64,000 nt of DNA from a bacterium CG_4_9_14_3_um_filter_65_15 (GCA_002790835.1 PFVX01000094.1:21775-85774), one strand, 5' to 3'; positions 27,152 through 35,801 are shown, counted from the stretch's first letter. Numbers and translations are program-made. Notes: generated by a model from the sequence alone, not told the origin.

Positions 27152-28319
27152 CGTCCTTGATCCGTTCCCTGCGCAGCAACATGGCCGCCAGCAGGAGAAG
27201 GGAGAAGAGGATCATCAGGCCGAATCCGTATTCGGGATAGGAATTGGTGGTGAACTGCGCAACCTTTCCCTGGCCGAAGACCGTGGGCATGAAAGGCTTC
27301 AACGTGAAGGCGCCCATCTCGTTCATGTGGTGCCCGTACCACCAGAGCCAGACGGAATACTCGATCACGAAGAACAGCGGCAGCCCCGCCGGCGCAAGCG
27401 TCAGCAGTTTTTCGGCGGCGCCGCCGGGCCTGCGGGTGATCCCGACCAGCACGATCATGGCCACGATGATTCCCCAGAAGAGGATCGTCCCCTCCTTGGC
27501 TATGCCGGCCACCATGGGCTCCAGCACCTCCGGATCACGGAAATAGCGGCCCAGGTTTCGCCGGTAGTGCCAGGGAATGAATTGGGAACCGCTGCCCTGC
27601 CATTGTTCGTCCCCGATGCGGTCGGTGTCCTGGTTGAAGGCGTCGCGGAAATAGCGCAGACTCTGTTCCTTGGCGCCGCCGTCAACGGCCGCCGGAGCCG
27701 CCTGAGCCTCACCGCCCTCTGCGGCTTTGCTCTCGGCCAGGGATGCTTTCAGCCGGGCGACCAGGGCCTCGCCGGAGGAAAGCTCCCGGTCGGGGGTTTC
27801 GTCGGCCAGGCTTTCCCCCGAATCCATGACCCGGCCCGCGAGATACCGCGCACTCTGGTAGCGGAGTCCGTCCGGCCCCAGGAAGGCCAGCCCCATCCAG
27901 ACGGCGACGGCCACAAATCCCGCGCTCATGATCGACATGCGCAGGACCGCGCACCTTACCAGGAAGCCCAGCAGCATGACCCCGACCATGGCCACCAGGA
28001 ACAGGGAGAAGAACACCTCCACCGCCCCCCCCGAAGCGATGGGATACATGCCCACATAGTGGTTGATGGTATCCATCTCGTGGACGCAGTCCAGGGCATC
28101 GCCCTCTTGGTCGGCGGATCCGGCAGCCTGCCCGCAGCCGCTGAATACCCCATTGAGATGGAACTCGATCCGCACGCCGTCGGGAAAAACCTCCGGCGGA
28201 TAGTTGGGGGCCTCCAGGGATACCCACCAGATGGGAGCGTTGTAGATGGGCCACAGCAGCCCGATAGCCGCCAGGACCAGGAGGCTGCTGATGAACGATC
28301 TTCGCCGCGCTGTGGTCAT
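27138..28319 (-). CDS. nosB: NosB-like integral membrane protein of clade II nos clusters
   Basis: TM helices; YNAPIWWVSLEAPNYPPEVFPDGVRIEFHLNGVF, INHYVGMYPIASGG, YGHHMNEMGAFTLKPFMPTVFGQGKVAQFTT; sits upstream of nosD as in the Wolinella nosZ-nosB-nosD order. Confidence 0.65.
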   Translation of the reverse strand: MTTARRRSFISSLLVLAAIGLLWPIYNAPIWWVSLEAPNYPPEVFPDGVRIEFHLNGVFSGCGQAAGSADQEGDALDCVHEMDTINHYVGMYPIASGGAVEVFFSLFLVAMVGVMLLGFLVRCAVLRMSIMSAGFVAVAVWMGLAFLGPDGLRYQSARYLAGRVMDSGESLADETPDRELSSGEALVARLKASLAESKAAEGGEAQAAPAAVDGGAKEQSLRYFRDAFNQDTDRIGDEQWQGSGSQFIPWHYRRNLGRYFRDPEVLEPMVAGIAKEGTILFWGIIVAMIVLVGITRRPGGAAEKLLTLAPAGLPLFFVIEYSVWLWWYGHHMNEMGAFTLKPFMPTVFGQGKVAQFTTNSYPEYGFGLMILFSLLLLAAMLLRRERIKDDEDN

Positions 28320-28387
28320 CTCTCACCCTTCCTCATGGCCCTGCCTCCCCACGTTTGCCGCACCAGTTCAGCCCCCCGGGGCTCATG

Positions 28388-29101
28388 TCAGTCGAAATCG
28401 GGGTTGCGCCAATCCTTCGAGGGCGCCAGGTCTTCCTTGGGGACGGGAATGCGCGAGACGTAATTGATGACCGCCTGCATGTCGGTGTCGCTGAAGTTCT
28501 TGATCTGTTTGATCATGTCGGGGTTGGCGTTGCGCCGCTTTCCGTCGCGAATCCACTCGAACTGGCGCAACATGTACGCATAGTGCTGGCCCTGCAGGCG
28601 GGGATAGTACTTCTCCTCGTTGCCCTCGGCCGTCTCGCCGTGGCACTGCACGCAATTGGCCTTGTACAGTTCCTGGCCGTGGGCGAACTCGGGCGTGCCG
28701 TCATCCCACAAACCCTTCCCGTTGTCGGGGTTCATGGGCAGGCTCGCGATGTAGGCCGAGACATCGGCAAGGGACTGGGGGCCGCCGATGGACTGGGGCA
28801 ACGCGAAAGGGTACATGGTGGGGTTGTCCCGGTTCAGGGCGCGGATGTCGGCCAGCTGCTTGATGATGACATCACGGAATTGGCCGGCCAGTTGCGGAAA
28901 AGTCCCCTCCTGGGTCCCCCAGCCTTCGGTCAGGTGGCAGGCGGCGCAGACCTCGTAGACGTCCCGCCCGTTTTCCAGATCCGGCGTGAGGCTGAGGGCC
29001 TCATCCTTCTCTCCGCCTTTGTCGTTCCAGGCCGGCGACTCGACCGTCATGCCTGCGGCAAGAGCGGCGATCACCAGCACCATCATCATTTGCTTCTTCA
29101 T
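28388..29101 (-). CDS. Periplasmic diheme cytochrome c
   Basis: Signal peptide MKKQMMMVLVIAALAAGM; CAACH and CVQCH. Confidence 0.85.
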   Translation of the reverse strand: MKKQMMMVLVIAALAAGMTVESPAWNDKGGEKDEALSLTPDLENGRDVYEVCAACHLTEGWGTQEGTFPQLAGQFRDVIIKQLADIRALNRDNPTMYPFALPQSIGGPQSLADVSAYIASLPMNPDNGKGLWDDGTPEFAHGQELYKANCVQCHGETAEGNEEKYYPRLQGQHYAYMLRQFEWIRDGKRRNANPDMIKQIKNFSDTDMQAVINYVSRIPVPKEDLAPSKDWRNPDFD

Positions 29102-29162
29102 GTCGTTCTCCTTCGCGGATAAACCACGCTCGCGGTTTCGCGGACGTGACGTTGACAGCAGT

Positions 29163-29873
29163 CTACTTCGGCAGGGACGAGACATAATCGGCCAGCTGGG
29201 TCATCTGTTCGTCGTCGACCAGATGCATGACTCCCTGCATGCCGAGAACGGCCATGCTGTTGGCCCTCGCCCCGCTTTTGATATCGCGCATCTGCCTCAG
29301 GATGTATTCCCGGGGTAACCCCGCGATCCGGGGATAATCCGGCAGGATCGGCGTTTTGCCGTCCTTGCCGTGACAGGCGGTGCAGGTCTTGGTCTTGAAC
29401 AGCTTGGCTCCGGGCGATTCCGGATCGGGTTGGCCGCCGATCGGGGCGCCACCGCCCAATTCGTTGGCGATGAAATCCGCCAGGATGATGAATTCGTCCT
29501 CGGTGACATCCTTGATGACCGCCTGCATCTGGGGTGCGTAGCCGCTGGCGCGATTCCCGCTTTGGATGTCCTTCATCTGCCGCAGTGCATAATCCCGCCC
29601 TTGGCGCGCCAGAATGGGATAATCGGGCAGCAACGGATGGATCCCGTCATCCCCGTGGCAAGTGTTGCACGTCTTTTCCCTGAACAGCCGGGCGCCCGCG
29701 GACTCCTGGATCACATCCGCGCCTGTTGCGGCCAGAACGGATTCCCCGTGTGTTCCCCTGATCTTGGCCAGACGATCCTCACGGTCGTTGCAGGAGCAGG
29801 CGGCCAGCCAGGCCAAAGACAGGATGAGCAAGGCAAGAAACGGAGTTTTCGGGGTTCGTTTCATGATCTTCAT
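29163..29873 (-). CDS. Diheme cytochrome c lipoprotein
   Basis: MKIMKRTPKTPFLALLILSLAWLAACSC; CNTCH and CTACH in tandem homologous domains. Confidence 0.83.
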   Translation of the reverse strand: MKIMKRTPKTPFLALLILSLAWLAACSCNDREDRLAKIRGTHGESVLAATGADVIQESAGARLFREKTCNTCHGDDGIHPLLPDYPILARQGRDYALRQMKDIQSGNRASGYAPQMQAVIKDVTEDEFIILADFIANELGGGAPIGGQPDPESPGAKLFKTKTCTACHGKDGKTPILPDYPRIAGLPREYILRQMRDIKSGARANSMAVLGMQGVMHLVDDEQMTQLADYVSSLPK

Positions 29874-29964
29874 CCTCGGGTTCGCAAGCCGCAATTTCGG
29901 CACGTTGTGGCCCCGCCGGGAGCGCCCCCGGCGGGGTCAGGTTAAACTGATTCATTTCCGCCCG

Positions 29965-32256
29965 CTACTTGATCTTCTTGGCGCCGCTCTCCTCGAGGAA
30001 GGTCTTGGCGCGCAGACCCAGGTCGGCGGTTTTGACCTGATATTGCCACCACTGGTTGGCCCAGAGCATGGCGTTCTGCCAGTCGTTCCCGGTGGCCGCG
30101 GTCTCGGCCTTCTGCTTGGCCTCGGCGGCGAAACCCAGCTGGTCGGTGGCGTCTTCCACCAGGGCGAGAACCGTGGGGAATTCCTGATAGTTATGACTGG
30201 TGATGAAAGCCACCACCTGGTCGATGACTTCCTGGGTGGCCTCGTTGGTGGCGACCTGGGTCAGGTAGTCCTCCTTGCTGTAGGCCACGCCTTGCTGCAT
30301 CTCGGCTGTTACGGCCTGGTAGCCCTTGGGCTGGACGAGCAGGTACCCCTCCATCTCCAGGTGCAGGGCGGAACAGAATTCGGTGCAGTAGTAGGGATAG
30401 ACGCCCGCCTTGTCGGCGACGAAGGAGGCGGAGGCCGTCTTTCCCGGCTCGACGGAGAGCTGGATGTTCTGGCCGGAGATGGAGAAGCCGTGCACCTCGT
30501 CCTCGGCGCGCTCCAGGTTGGTCAGGTGGATCAAGACCTTGTCGCCCTCGGTCACCTCGATGATCTCGGGGGTGATGTGGGAGCGGATAAGCGTCCCGAA
30601 CACCTCAACCTTGCCCGGTTGGCGATCGGTCCGTTCACGGCCGGCGCGGGCCCTGAACTCCGACCGCTTCTCCTGCCTGCTGTCCCAGCCGCTCTTGTAG
30701 CGCACAAGGGGATCCAGCTTGTCCATCTTGATGGACACCGCGTAGTGGGGCTCTCCCAGGGGCAGCGGCATGTCGTAGAGCAGGGTCATCGTAGGATGAC
30801 TGATGTCGATGAGCTGGTGGTTCTGGGGATGCAACGGCCCGACCGGATCGAAACGATCGATGGCCAGTTTGTTCAGGGCCACAAGGAACTTCCCGTCGGG
30901 GTTCTTGGTGTCGCCCTCCATGGTCATCAGGTGGCCGACATTATAGTGGATGGGCAGGGTATCGAGGACCTTACCGGTCTTGTAGTTCCACTTGGTGATC
31001 TGCGAGTCCACGTAGATCGATGTGTAGCAGACGCCGTCCTCGGAGTCGAACTGGGTGTGCAGCGGACCGAGGCCGACGCTGACCGACTTGTCCAGGGCCG
31101 CCTCCAACGAGATGATGGGGATGCCGTAGGCGTCGTAGCCCTCGAAATTCCGCCCGTCGATGGCCGCCTTGATCTTGACGAAGCTGTAGACCCAGGCGTG
31201 GCTGTCGAGCTTTCCGGCCACGATGATGGAGGCGCCGTCCGGGGACACATCACAACCGTGGGGGCTCTTCGGCTCCGGGATCAGGAAAAGCAGATCCTCG
31301 GCGATCGCCTGCGCTATGCTGATCAGGTAGTGACCCTTGACTTTCCCCACCTTGCCGGCGGCCACCAGTTCCGCAGCCTTTACCCAGTTGGTCACGTGCA
31401 TGAAGTCCGTGTCCTTGGACGAGCAACCCGCCTCGAAGGGCGGCCGACCACGCTCGATGCCGCCCACATAACGCTCGGAACAGAACGAGTTGGTGAAGCC
31501 CCAACCGTAGCTCGGGCCCTTGCCAGCATCGGAGAGATCCTGGCTGTAGGGAGGTAATTCGAAAGTGAATGTCTGCTCAGGGTCGAGACGTCCAGCCTCG
31601 CGGTCGAACTTCCAGTAGGTCAAGCCTCCGCGGTACTTCTCGTTGAACTCCTCCAGGGGGGCGAATTCGCCGTCCAGGGGCGCGGGGTATTGGCTCCCCT
31701 CCATGACATACTCGGTGTTGGGGGTGGCGAAGCAACCACCGTGGTCGGACTGGAAGAAGGGGTTGGGGACGATCTGTTTGGTCTCGAAATCCTTAAGGTC
31801 GATCACCGCCACCCGGGGATTGGCCTTGTCGTTGATGAACAGGAACTTCCCGTCGTAGTCCCCGTCGGTCTCCGAAATGGCGGGATGATGGGAATCACCG
31901 AAGGTGATGTCCTTGCCGTCGATCCGGCCTCCGGCCAGCACCGCCTTGGACTCGTCGTCGAAACCGTAACCCTGCCAGGGTTCGGGAGTGAAGACGCCGA
32001 TGTATTTGAGGATCCGCATGGAGGGAATGCCGTACACGATCACCTGCCCGCTCTGGCCGCCGGAGCTGAAGCAGAGGTATTCGTCACGCCCACCGGTGGG
32101 AATGTAGGTCTTGGCCGCCGCGAGGACGTCCTTCTCCGTCAGGCCCCTCTCCTGCATCACTTCCTGCAGGGTCTGGGTCCAGGCTGCACTGGAGCCGGCA
32201 AGAGTGCAAATCGCCGTTAACAGCAATACGGCTTTCAGTCGGTTGATCAGCCTCAT
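29965..32256 (-). CDS. nosZ: Nitrous oxide reductase, Sec-type (clade II)
   Basis: Sec signal peptide without twin arginine; DSHHPAISETDGDYDGKFLFINDKANPRVAVID, SDHGGCFATPNTEY, HGCDVSPDG, CuA motif CTEFCSALHLEM. Confidence 0.95.
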   Translation of the reverse strand: MRLINRLKAVLLLTAICTLAGSSAAWTQTLQEVMQERGLTEKDVLAAAKTYIPTGGRDEYLCFSSGGQSGQVIVYGIPSMRILKYIGVFTPEPWQGYGFDDESKAVLAGGRIDGKDITFGDSHHPAISETDGDYDGKFLFINDKANPRVAVIDLKDFETKQIVPNPFFQSDHGGCFATPNTEYVMEGSQYPAPLDGEFAPLEEFNEKYRGGLTYWKFDREAGRLDPEQTFTFELPPYSQDLSDAGKGPSYGWGFTNSFCSERYVGGIERGRPPFEAGCSSKDTDFMHVTNWVKAAELVAAGKVGKVKGHYLISIAQAIAEDLLFLIPEPKSPHGCDVSPDGASIIVAGKLDSHAWVYSFVKIKAAIDGRNFEGYDAYGIPIISLEAALDKSVSVGLGPLHTQFDSEDGVCYTSIYVDSQITKWNYKTGKVLDTLPIHYNVGHLMTMEGDTKNPDGKFLVALNKLAIDRFDPVGPLHPQNHQLIDISHPTMTLLYDMPLPLGEPHYAVSIKMDKLDPLVRYKSGWDSRQEKRSEFRARAGRERTDRQPGKVEVFGTLIRSHITPEIIEVTEGDKVLIHLTNLERAEDEVHGFSISGQNIQLSVEPGKTASASFVADKAGVYPYYCTEFCSALHLEMEGYLLVQPKGYQAVTAEMQQGVAYSKEDYLTQVATNEATQEVIDQVVAFITSHNYQEFPTVLALVEDATDQLGFAAEAKQKAETAATGNDWQNAMLWANQWWQYQVKTADLGLRAKTFLEESGAKKIK

Positions 32257-32374
32257 TTCCTACTCCCCTTCTTGTCGGAATGCCTCAGCATGGCAGGTGC
32301 GGAATCCAGGATTCTCCCGACCGATTCCTCGGCCGGCATTTCCTTTCCGAAACACCCAGCAATGAACTATCCCT

Positions 32375-32403
32375 TTATTAGGATAATTTTGTCCGATTTT
32401 CAA
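32375..32403 (-). promoter_or_regulatory. Candidate sigma70-like promoter upstream of nosZ (TTGAAA-N17-TAATAA)
   Basis: Minus strand: ttgaaa (32403-32398), 17-nt spacer, taataa (32380-32375), in a locally AT-rich 175-bp gap. Confidence 0.5.
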
Positions 32404-32431
32404 TAAAATAATAAGACCCGGGTTGTTCAGG

Positions 32432-33163
32432 TCAGTCGTCGACCACCGAAAGGTAGGCCAGGAGGTCTGCCAAATCCGGGTCACTCAGCCCCTGCAGGGG
32501 TTTTCCCATCTTCGGGTCCTTGCGCTTCCCGGTCCGGAACGCGGCGACCTGTCGGGCAAGGTATTCCGAATACTGACCGGCCAGCTGAGGGTTGGAGCCT
32601 TGTCCGGCGCCCTCCCGTCCGTGGCATTTCCTGCACTCGCGGTGGTAGATCGCCTCTCCCGCCGCGGGGTCACCGTCGTACTGCGGTATGTTCAGGACCC
32701 GCTTGGCGAGCATCAGTTTGGCGTAGGCGTCCAGGTCCGGATCCACCGGGGGCATGCGGGTGAACAGTTCGAGACCGGTCAGATAAGTGGAAATGTTCAG
32801 GATGTCGGCTTCCGGAAGCTCCCGGTCGTTGGCGTAGGGAGCCATGGCCATGTTCTCCCACTCCCCGCTCTTGAAGGCCCGCAGCTGATTCGCGATGTAC
32901 TTGACGGGCAAACCAGCAATCCGGGGGTATTCGCCGCCACCGCCGCCCTGTCCGAATTCTCCGTGGCACCCCGCGCAAAGCTCCATGATTTCCTTCCCGA
33001 TGTCCGCGTCGTAGACATACTCCGTGGCTTCGTCCCCGGAAACCGCAAACCCGGAGGAAGCCGCCGTGGCCAGCAGCAGCGTCAGGATCCCGGAAGCGGC
33101 AACCAGCCCCAACCACCGAAAAGGGGAGCTCCGCGCACTCTCGATGTTGTAGCCATGCGGCAT
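32432..33163 (-). CDS. Membrane-anchored/secreted diheme cytochrome c
   Basis: Signal/TM FRWLGLVAASGILTLLLATAASSG; CAGCH and CRKCH. Confidence 0.85.
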   Translation of the reverse strand: MPHGYNIESARSSPFRWLGLVAASGILTLLLATAASSGFAVSGDEATEYVYDADIGKEIMELCAGCHGEFGQGGGGGEYPRIAGLPVKYIANQLRAFKSGEWENMAMAPYANDRELPEADILNISTYLTGLELFTRMPPVDPDLDAYAKLMLAKRVLNIPQYDGDPAAGEAIYHRECRKCHGREGAGQGSNPQLAGQYSEYLARQVAAFRTGKRKDPKMGKPLQGLSDPDLADLLAYLSVVDD

Positions 33164-33193
33164 GAGATGACCTCGAAGTGTAAGGTGATCGGG

Positions 33194-34750
33194 CTAGCCG
33201 TCGAAATTGCCCTCGGGCGGAGGAGAGGGAACCGTCCACTCCAGGGTCACGGCCCCCCACGGATTGACCTCGGCGGCATCACCGCTCCAGATGGACGCAA
33301 GAAGATTGCCTGCGGTGACCCCAAGGCCGGAATACACAATCAACCAACCCAGGCCCGAAACCTGGGCTTGGGCCAGGAATCCGGACACAAGACCGATCGC
33401 ATCCTCCGGCACTCCCTGGGTGCCCATGATCACGCGAGGCACGAGGGCCAAATTGAGGCCCACGATGTACAGGACCGCCCCCAGGTTGGCAACGCCTGCA
33501 ACAAAGTTGCGGCCCACCATCTTCGGCCACCAGAAATGCAGGCCCGCCAGCAGGGCCGCCATCACCCCGCCCCACAGGATATAATCCAGCTGTGCCGAAG
33601 CGAACAGGGAGGTCCCCAGATAGGAGCCCAGAGACGGACTGGCCAGCAGCATCCCCATCCCCACGGCGATTCCGGCATGCAGCAGGAAACCGAGTGCAAA
33701 AAATGCAGCGGGAGACAGGGTGATACTTCCCCGGTACAAAGTTGAAAGCCAGGTGAAACCAATCAGGGCCGCGGGGATGAGCACCAGCAGGCTGAAAAAA
33801 CTGAAGACCAGGCTGGATCCCGGGTCGAGACCCCGGCCGATGAGTGCAACCCCCGAACTGGCCACAGCCAGGCCGGCCAGGGCAATCATGGATCCGACCA
33901 GGAGCCGATAACCGGGGGAAGTCCTGCGGGAGATCCCGCTGATAAGGTCGCTGAGGATGCCCACTCCGGGTATCAGGGCGAAATACGCCACCGGGCGGAT
34001 GGAGAACCAGAAATAGGAACGCCAGACCATGGGGTCGGCCTCCCAGCCGAACAGCCCCGTGGTGGTGATGCGGCTGGCGGTCATGAACAGGGCCACAGCG
34101 GCGAATACCGCCCCGGAAAAGATCAGAAGGTAGCCGTAGACATACATGCCCCATACCGTCAGCGGCATGTCGAAAAATCCCATTTCCTGTCTGCGACCGT
34201 GATGCACGGTGACCACGAAATTGATTCCCGTCAACATCCAGCTCATGGCCATGAAGAAGAGCCCGACCAGCAGCACCTCGAAAGCTCCCGGCTCCAGCAT
34301 GGCCAAGCGCGAATCCATGGTCCATCCGGTGCCGATGGGGCAGATGATCTGCGAGGCCAGAAGCAACAGCAGCCCGATGACATGGAAGTGCAAGCTGAGG
34401 CGGGAAAGAACCGGCAGGGCCATGTTGCGGGCGCCCAGTTGCAAGGGCAACAGGAAGAACCCCAGGACGCCCGGCAGGACCGGTACCATCCAGCCCATGA
34501 CCTGGATCAGGCGTTGGTAGGTAATGACCTGGGTCAGCATCCGCCGTTCGAAATCGCCCCCACCCAGTGCCATCATCAGGGGCAGCATGGCAAGGATCAT
34601 GGCCATCACGAAGGCTGCAGCGGTCCAGGCCAGATACATGAGGGCGACCCGCTTGTGGTCCGTGGACCGGAACCACCCCATTACCCCGCCGGGTCCGCCC
34701 AGATAACTGTCGCGCAGTGCATCCACCGCCGAATGACTGGTGTTATCCAT
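33194..34750 (-). CDS. Heme-copper oxidase subunit I-like protein lacking canonical heme and CuB ligands
   Basis: STDHKRVALMYL, FLLPLQLGARNMALP, ALIPGVGILSDLI, STLYRGSITLSPAAFFALGF, GGVMAALLAGLHFWWPKMVGR match the COX1 scaffold; ligand positions are substituted (see findings). Confidence 0.85.
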   Translation of the reverse strand: MDNTSHSAVDALRDSYLGGPGGVMGWFRSTDHKRVALMYLAWTAAAFVMAMILAMLPLMMALGGGDFERRMLTQVITYQRLIQVMGWMVPVLPGVLGFFLLPLQLGARNMALPVLSRLSLHFHVIGLLLLLASQIICPIGTGWTMDSRLAMLEPGAFEVLLVGLFFMAMSWMLTGINFVVTVHHGRRQEMGFFDMPLTVWGMYVYGYLLIFSGAVFAAVALFMTASRITTTGLFGWEADPMVWRSYFWFSIRPVAYFALIPGVGILSDLISGISRRTSPGYRLLVGSMIALAGLAVASSGVALIGRGLDPGSSLVFSFFSLLVLIPAALIGFTWLSTLYRGSITLSPAAFFALGFLLHAGIAVGMGMLLASPSLGSYLGTSLFASAQLDYILWGGVMAALLAGLHFWWPKMVGRNFVAGVANLGAVLYIVGLNLALVPRVIMGTQGVPEDAIGLVSGFLAQAQVSGLGWLIVYSGLGVTAGNLLASIWSGDAAEVNPWGAVTLEWTVPSPPPEGNFDG

Positions 34751-34752
34751 TT

Positions 34753-35733
34753 CTACTTGTCCTCCTGGGGGCCGGCTTCGCCATGGTCGGAAAGGCTTTC
34801 CAGGTACGCGACGATGGCCTCGATTTTCCTGTCGTCCAGCTTGCCATCGAAGGTAGGCATGACGCCCTGGAAGCCCTCGACTACGAATGCGTTGGGAGAA
34901 AGGACCGACTCCTTGACGTAACCCGCATCGACTTTTCGGGTCCGACCGTCGGTGGAGACCGCTTCATGACCGTACAGATTCTTGAAGGACGGACCCACGA
35001 GCTTGGAGCCGTCCAGGGAATGGCAGGCCTTGCACCCCTGGGCGACATAGAGAAATTCGCCGACCTCGGCCATGGTGCGTCCGGCGAAGATGTCCGATGC
35101 CGCTGCCAGCCAGGAGGCAAAATCCGGCTCGCTCAGGGCAATCATCGCCACGGGCAGGCTGTCATAACGGACACTGCTGAAAGTCCCGGAATAGATGGGA
35201 AAGGTCCCCGGTGTGATGGGTTCGAACCAGGTCTCGGTCGTGCGGCCGGGCAGCACCGCCTGCTGAACCCGCATGGCGGGAATAGCCAACTGCCGGCTGA
35301 TGTCTTCGCTGGTCAACGCAAGGAGGACCGGCTTGCCCGTAGGCACGCGGAGAGTATCAGCGACATAACCGCCGGGATAGGCGAAATCCCAGGCGCCCTC
35401 GCGGGTGGTGATATCGATGGCATAGGAATCATACGGGGGAACGGTGCTGTCCACGAATTCGCCCAGGCCCGCCATGAAGGCGAAACCGCCCAACGCAATC
35501 GTCCCCAGCATCCAGGCGCCCAGCAGGCACTTGTTCAAGCCGCCGGCGGGCACTTGTTCCGGGTCACCGCTACGGCGCCGAAATGCGAACATGAAAGTGA
35601 CGGCCAAGCCCACAGTCAGGATCAGGACGATTAGGCCCACGAAATAAAGGTCATAGAAAACCATGTCCACGCCGGGGGCAAAGGTCGAAGCCCATTCCGG
35701 GAACCAGGCTGAGAGATTGGCGCTACCCATCAA
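34753..35733 (-). CDS. Cytochrome oxidase subunit II-like protein fused to cytochrome c, lacking CuA ligands
   Basis: Two N-terminal TM helices, cupredoxin-like AMRVQQAVLPGRTTETWFEPITPGTFPIYSGTFSS, C-terminal GCKACHSLDGSKLVGPSFKNLYG...GVMPTFDGKL. Confidence 0.85.
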   Translation of the reverse strand: MMGSANLSAWFPEWASTFAPGVDMVFYDLYFVGLIVLILTVGLAVTFMFAFRRRSGDPEQVPAGGLNKCLLGAWMLGTIALGGFAFMAGLGEFVDSTVPPYDSYAIDITTREGAWDFAYPGGYVADTLRVPTGKPVLLALTSEDISRQLAIPAMRVQQAVLPGRTTETWFEPITPGTFPIYSGTFSSVRYDSLPVAMIALSEPDFASWLAAASDIFAGRTMAEVGEFLYVAQGCKACHSLDGSKLVGPSFKNLYGHEAVSTDGRTRKVDAGYVKESVLSPNAFVVEGFQGVMPTFDGKLDDRKIEAIVAYLESLSDHGEAGPQEDK

Positions 35734-35801
35734 ACCGATACCTCTTTCGTGCCGTCAAGCCGCGGGGGACCGGGTTGGTCGCCCCATCCTGACGGAGTTG
35801 C

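Noticed and set aside
29662-31557. 631-aa plus-strand ORF opposite nosZ
   Set aside because: Antisense artefact; minus-strand NosZ motifs are unambiguous.
33194-34750. HFH (residues 121-123) and HH (residues 183-184) in oxidase-like subunit I as possible heme/CuB ligands
   Set aside because: They sit just after the LQLGARNMALP segment and in the TVHHGRRQE loop, not at the conserved helix VI/VII/X positions, so they are decoys and do not restore canonical coordination.
33194-35733. Treating the Cox-like pair as pseudogenes
   Set aside because: Both ORFs are full length, uninterrupted, correctly spaced in the array, and keep TM helices, scaffold motifs and an intact CxxCH domain.
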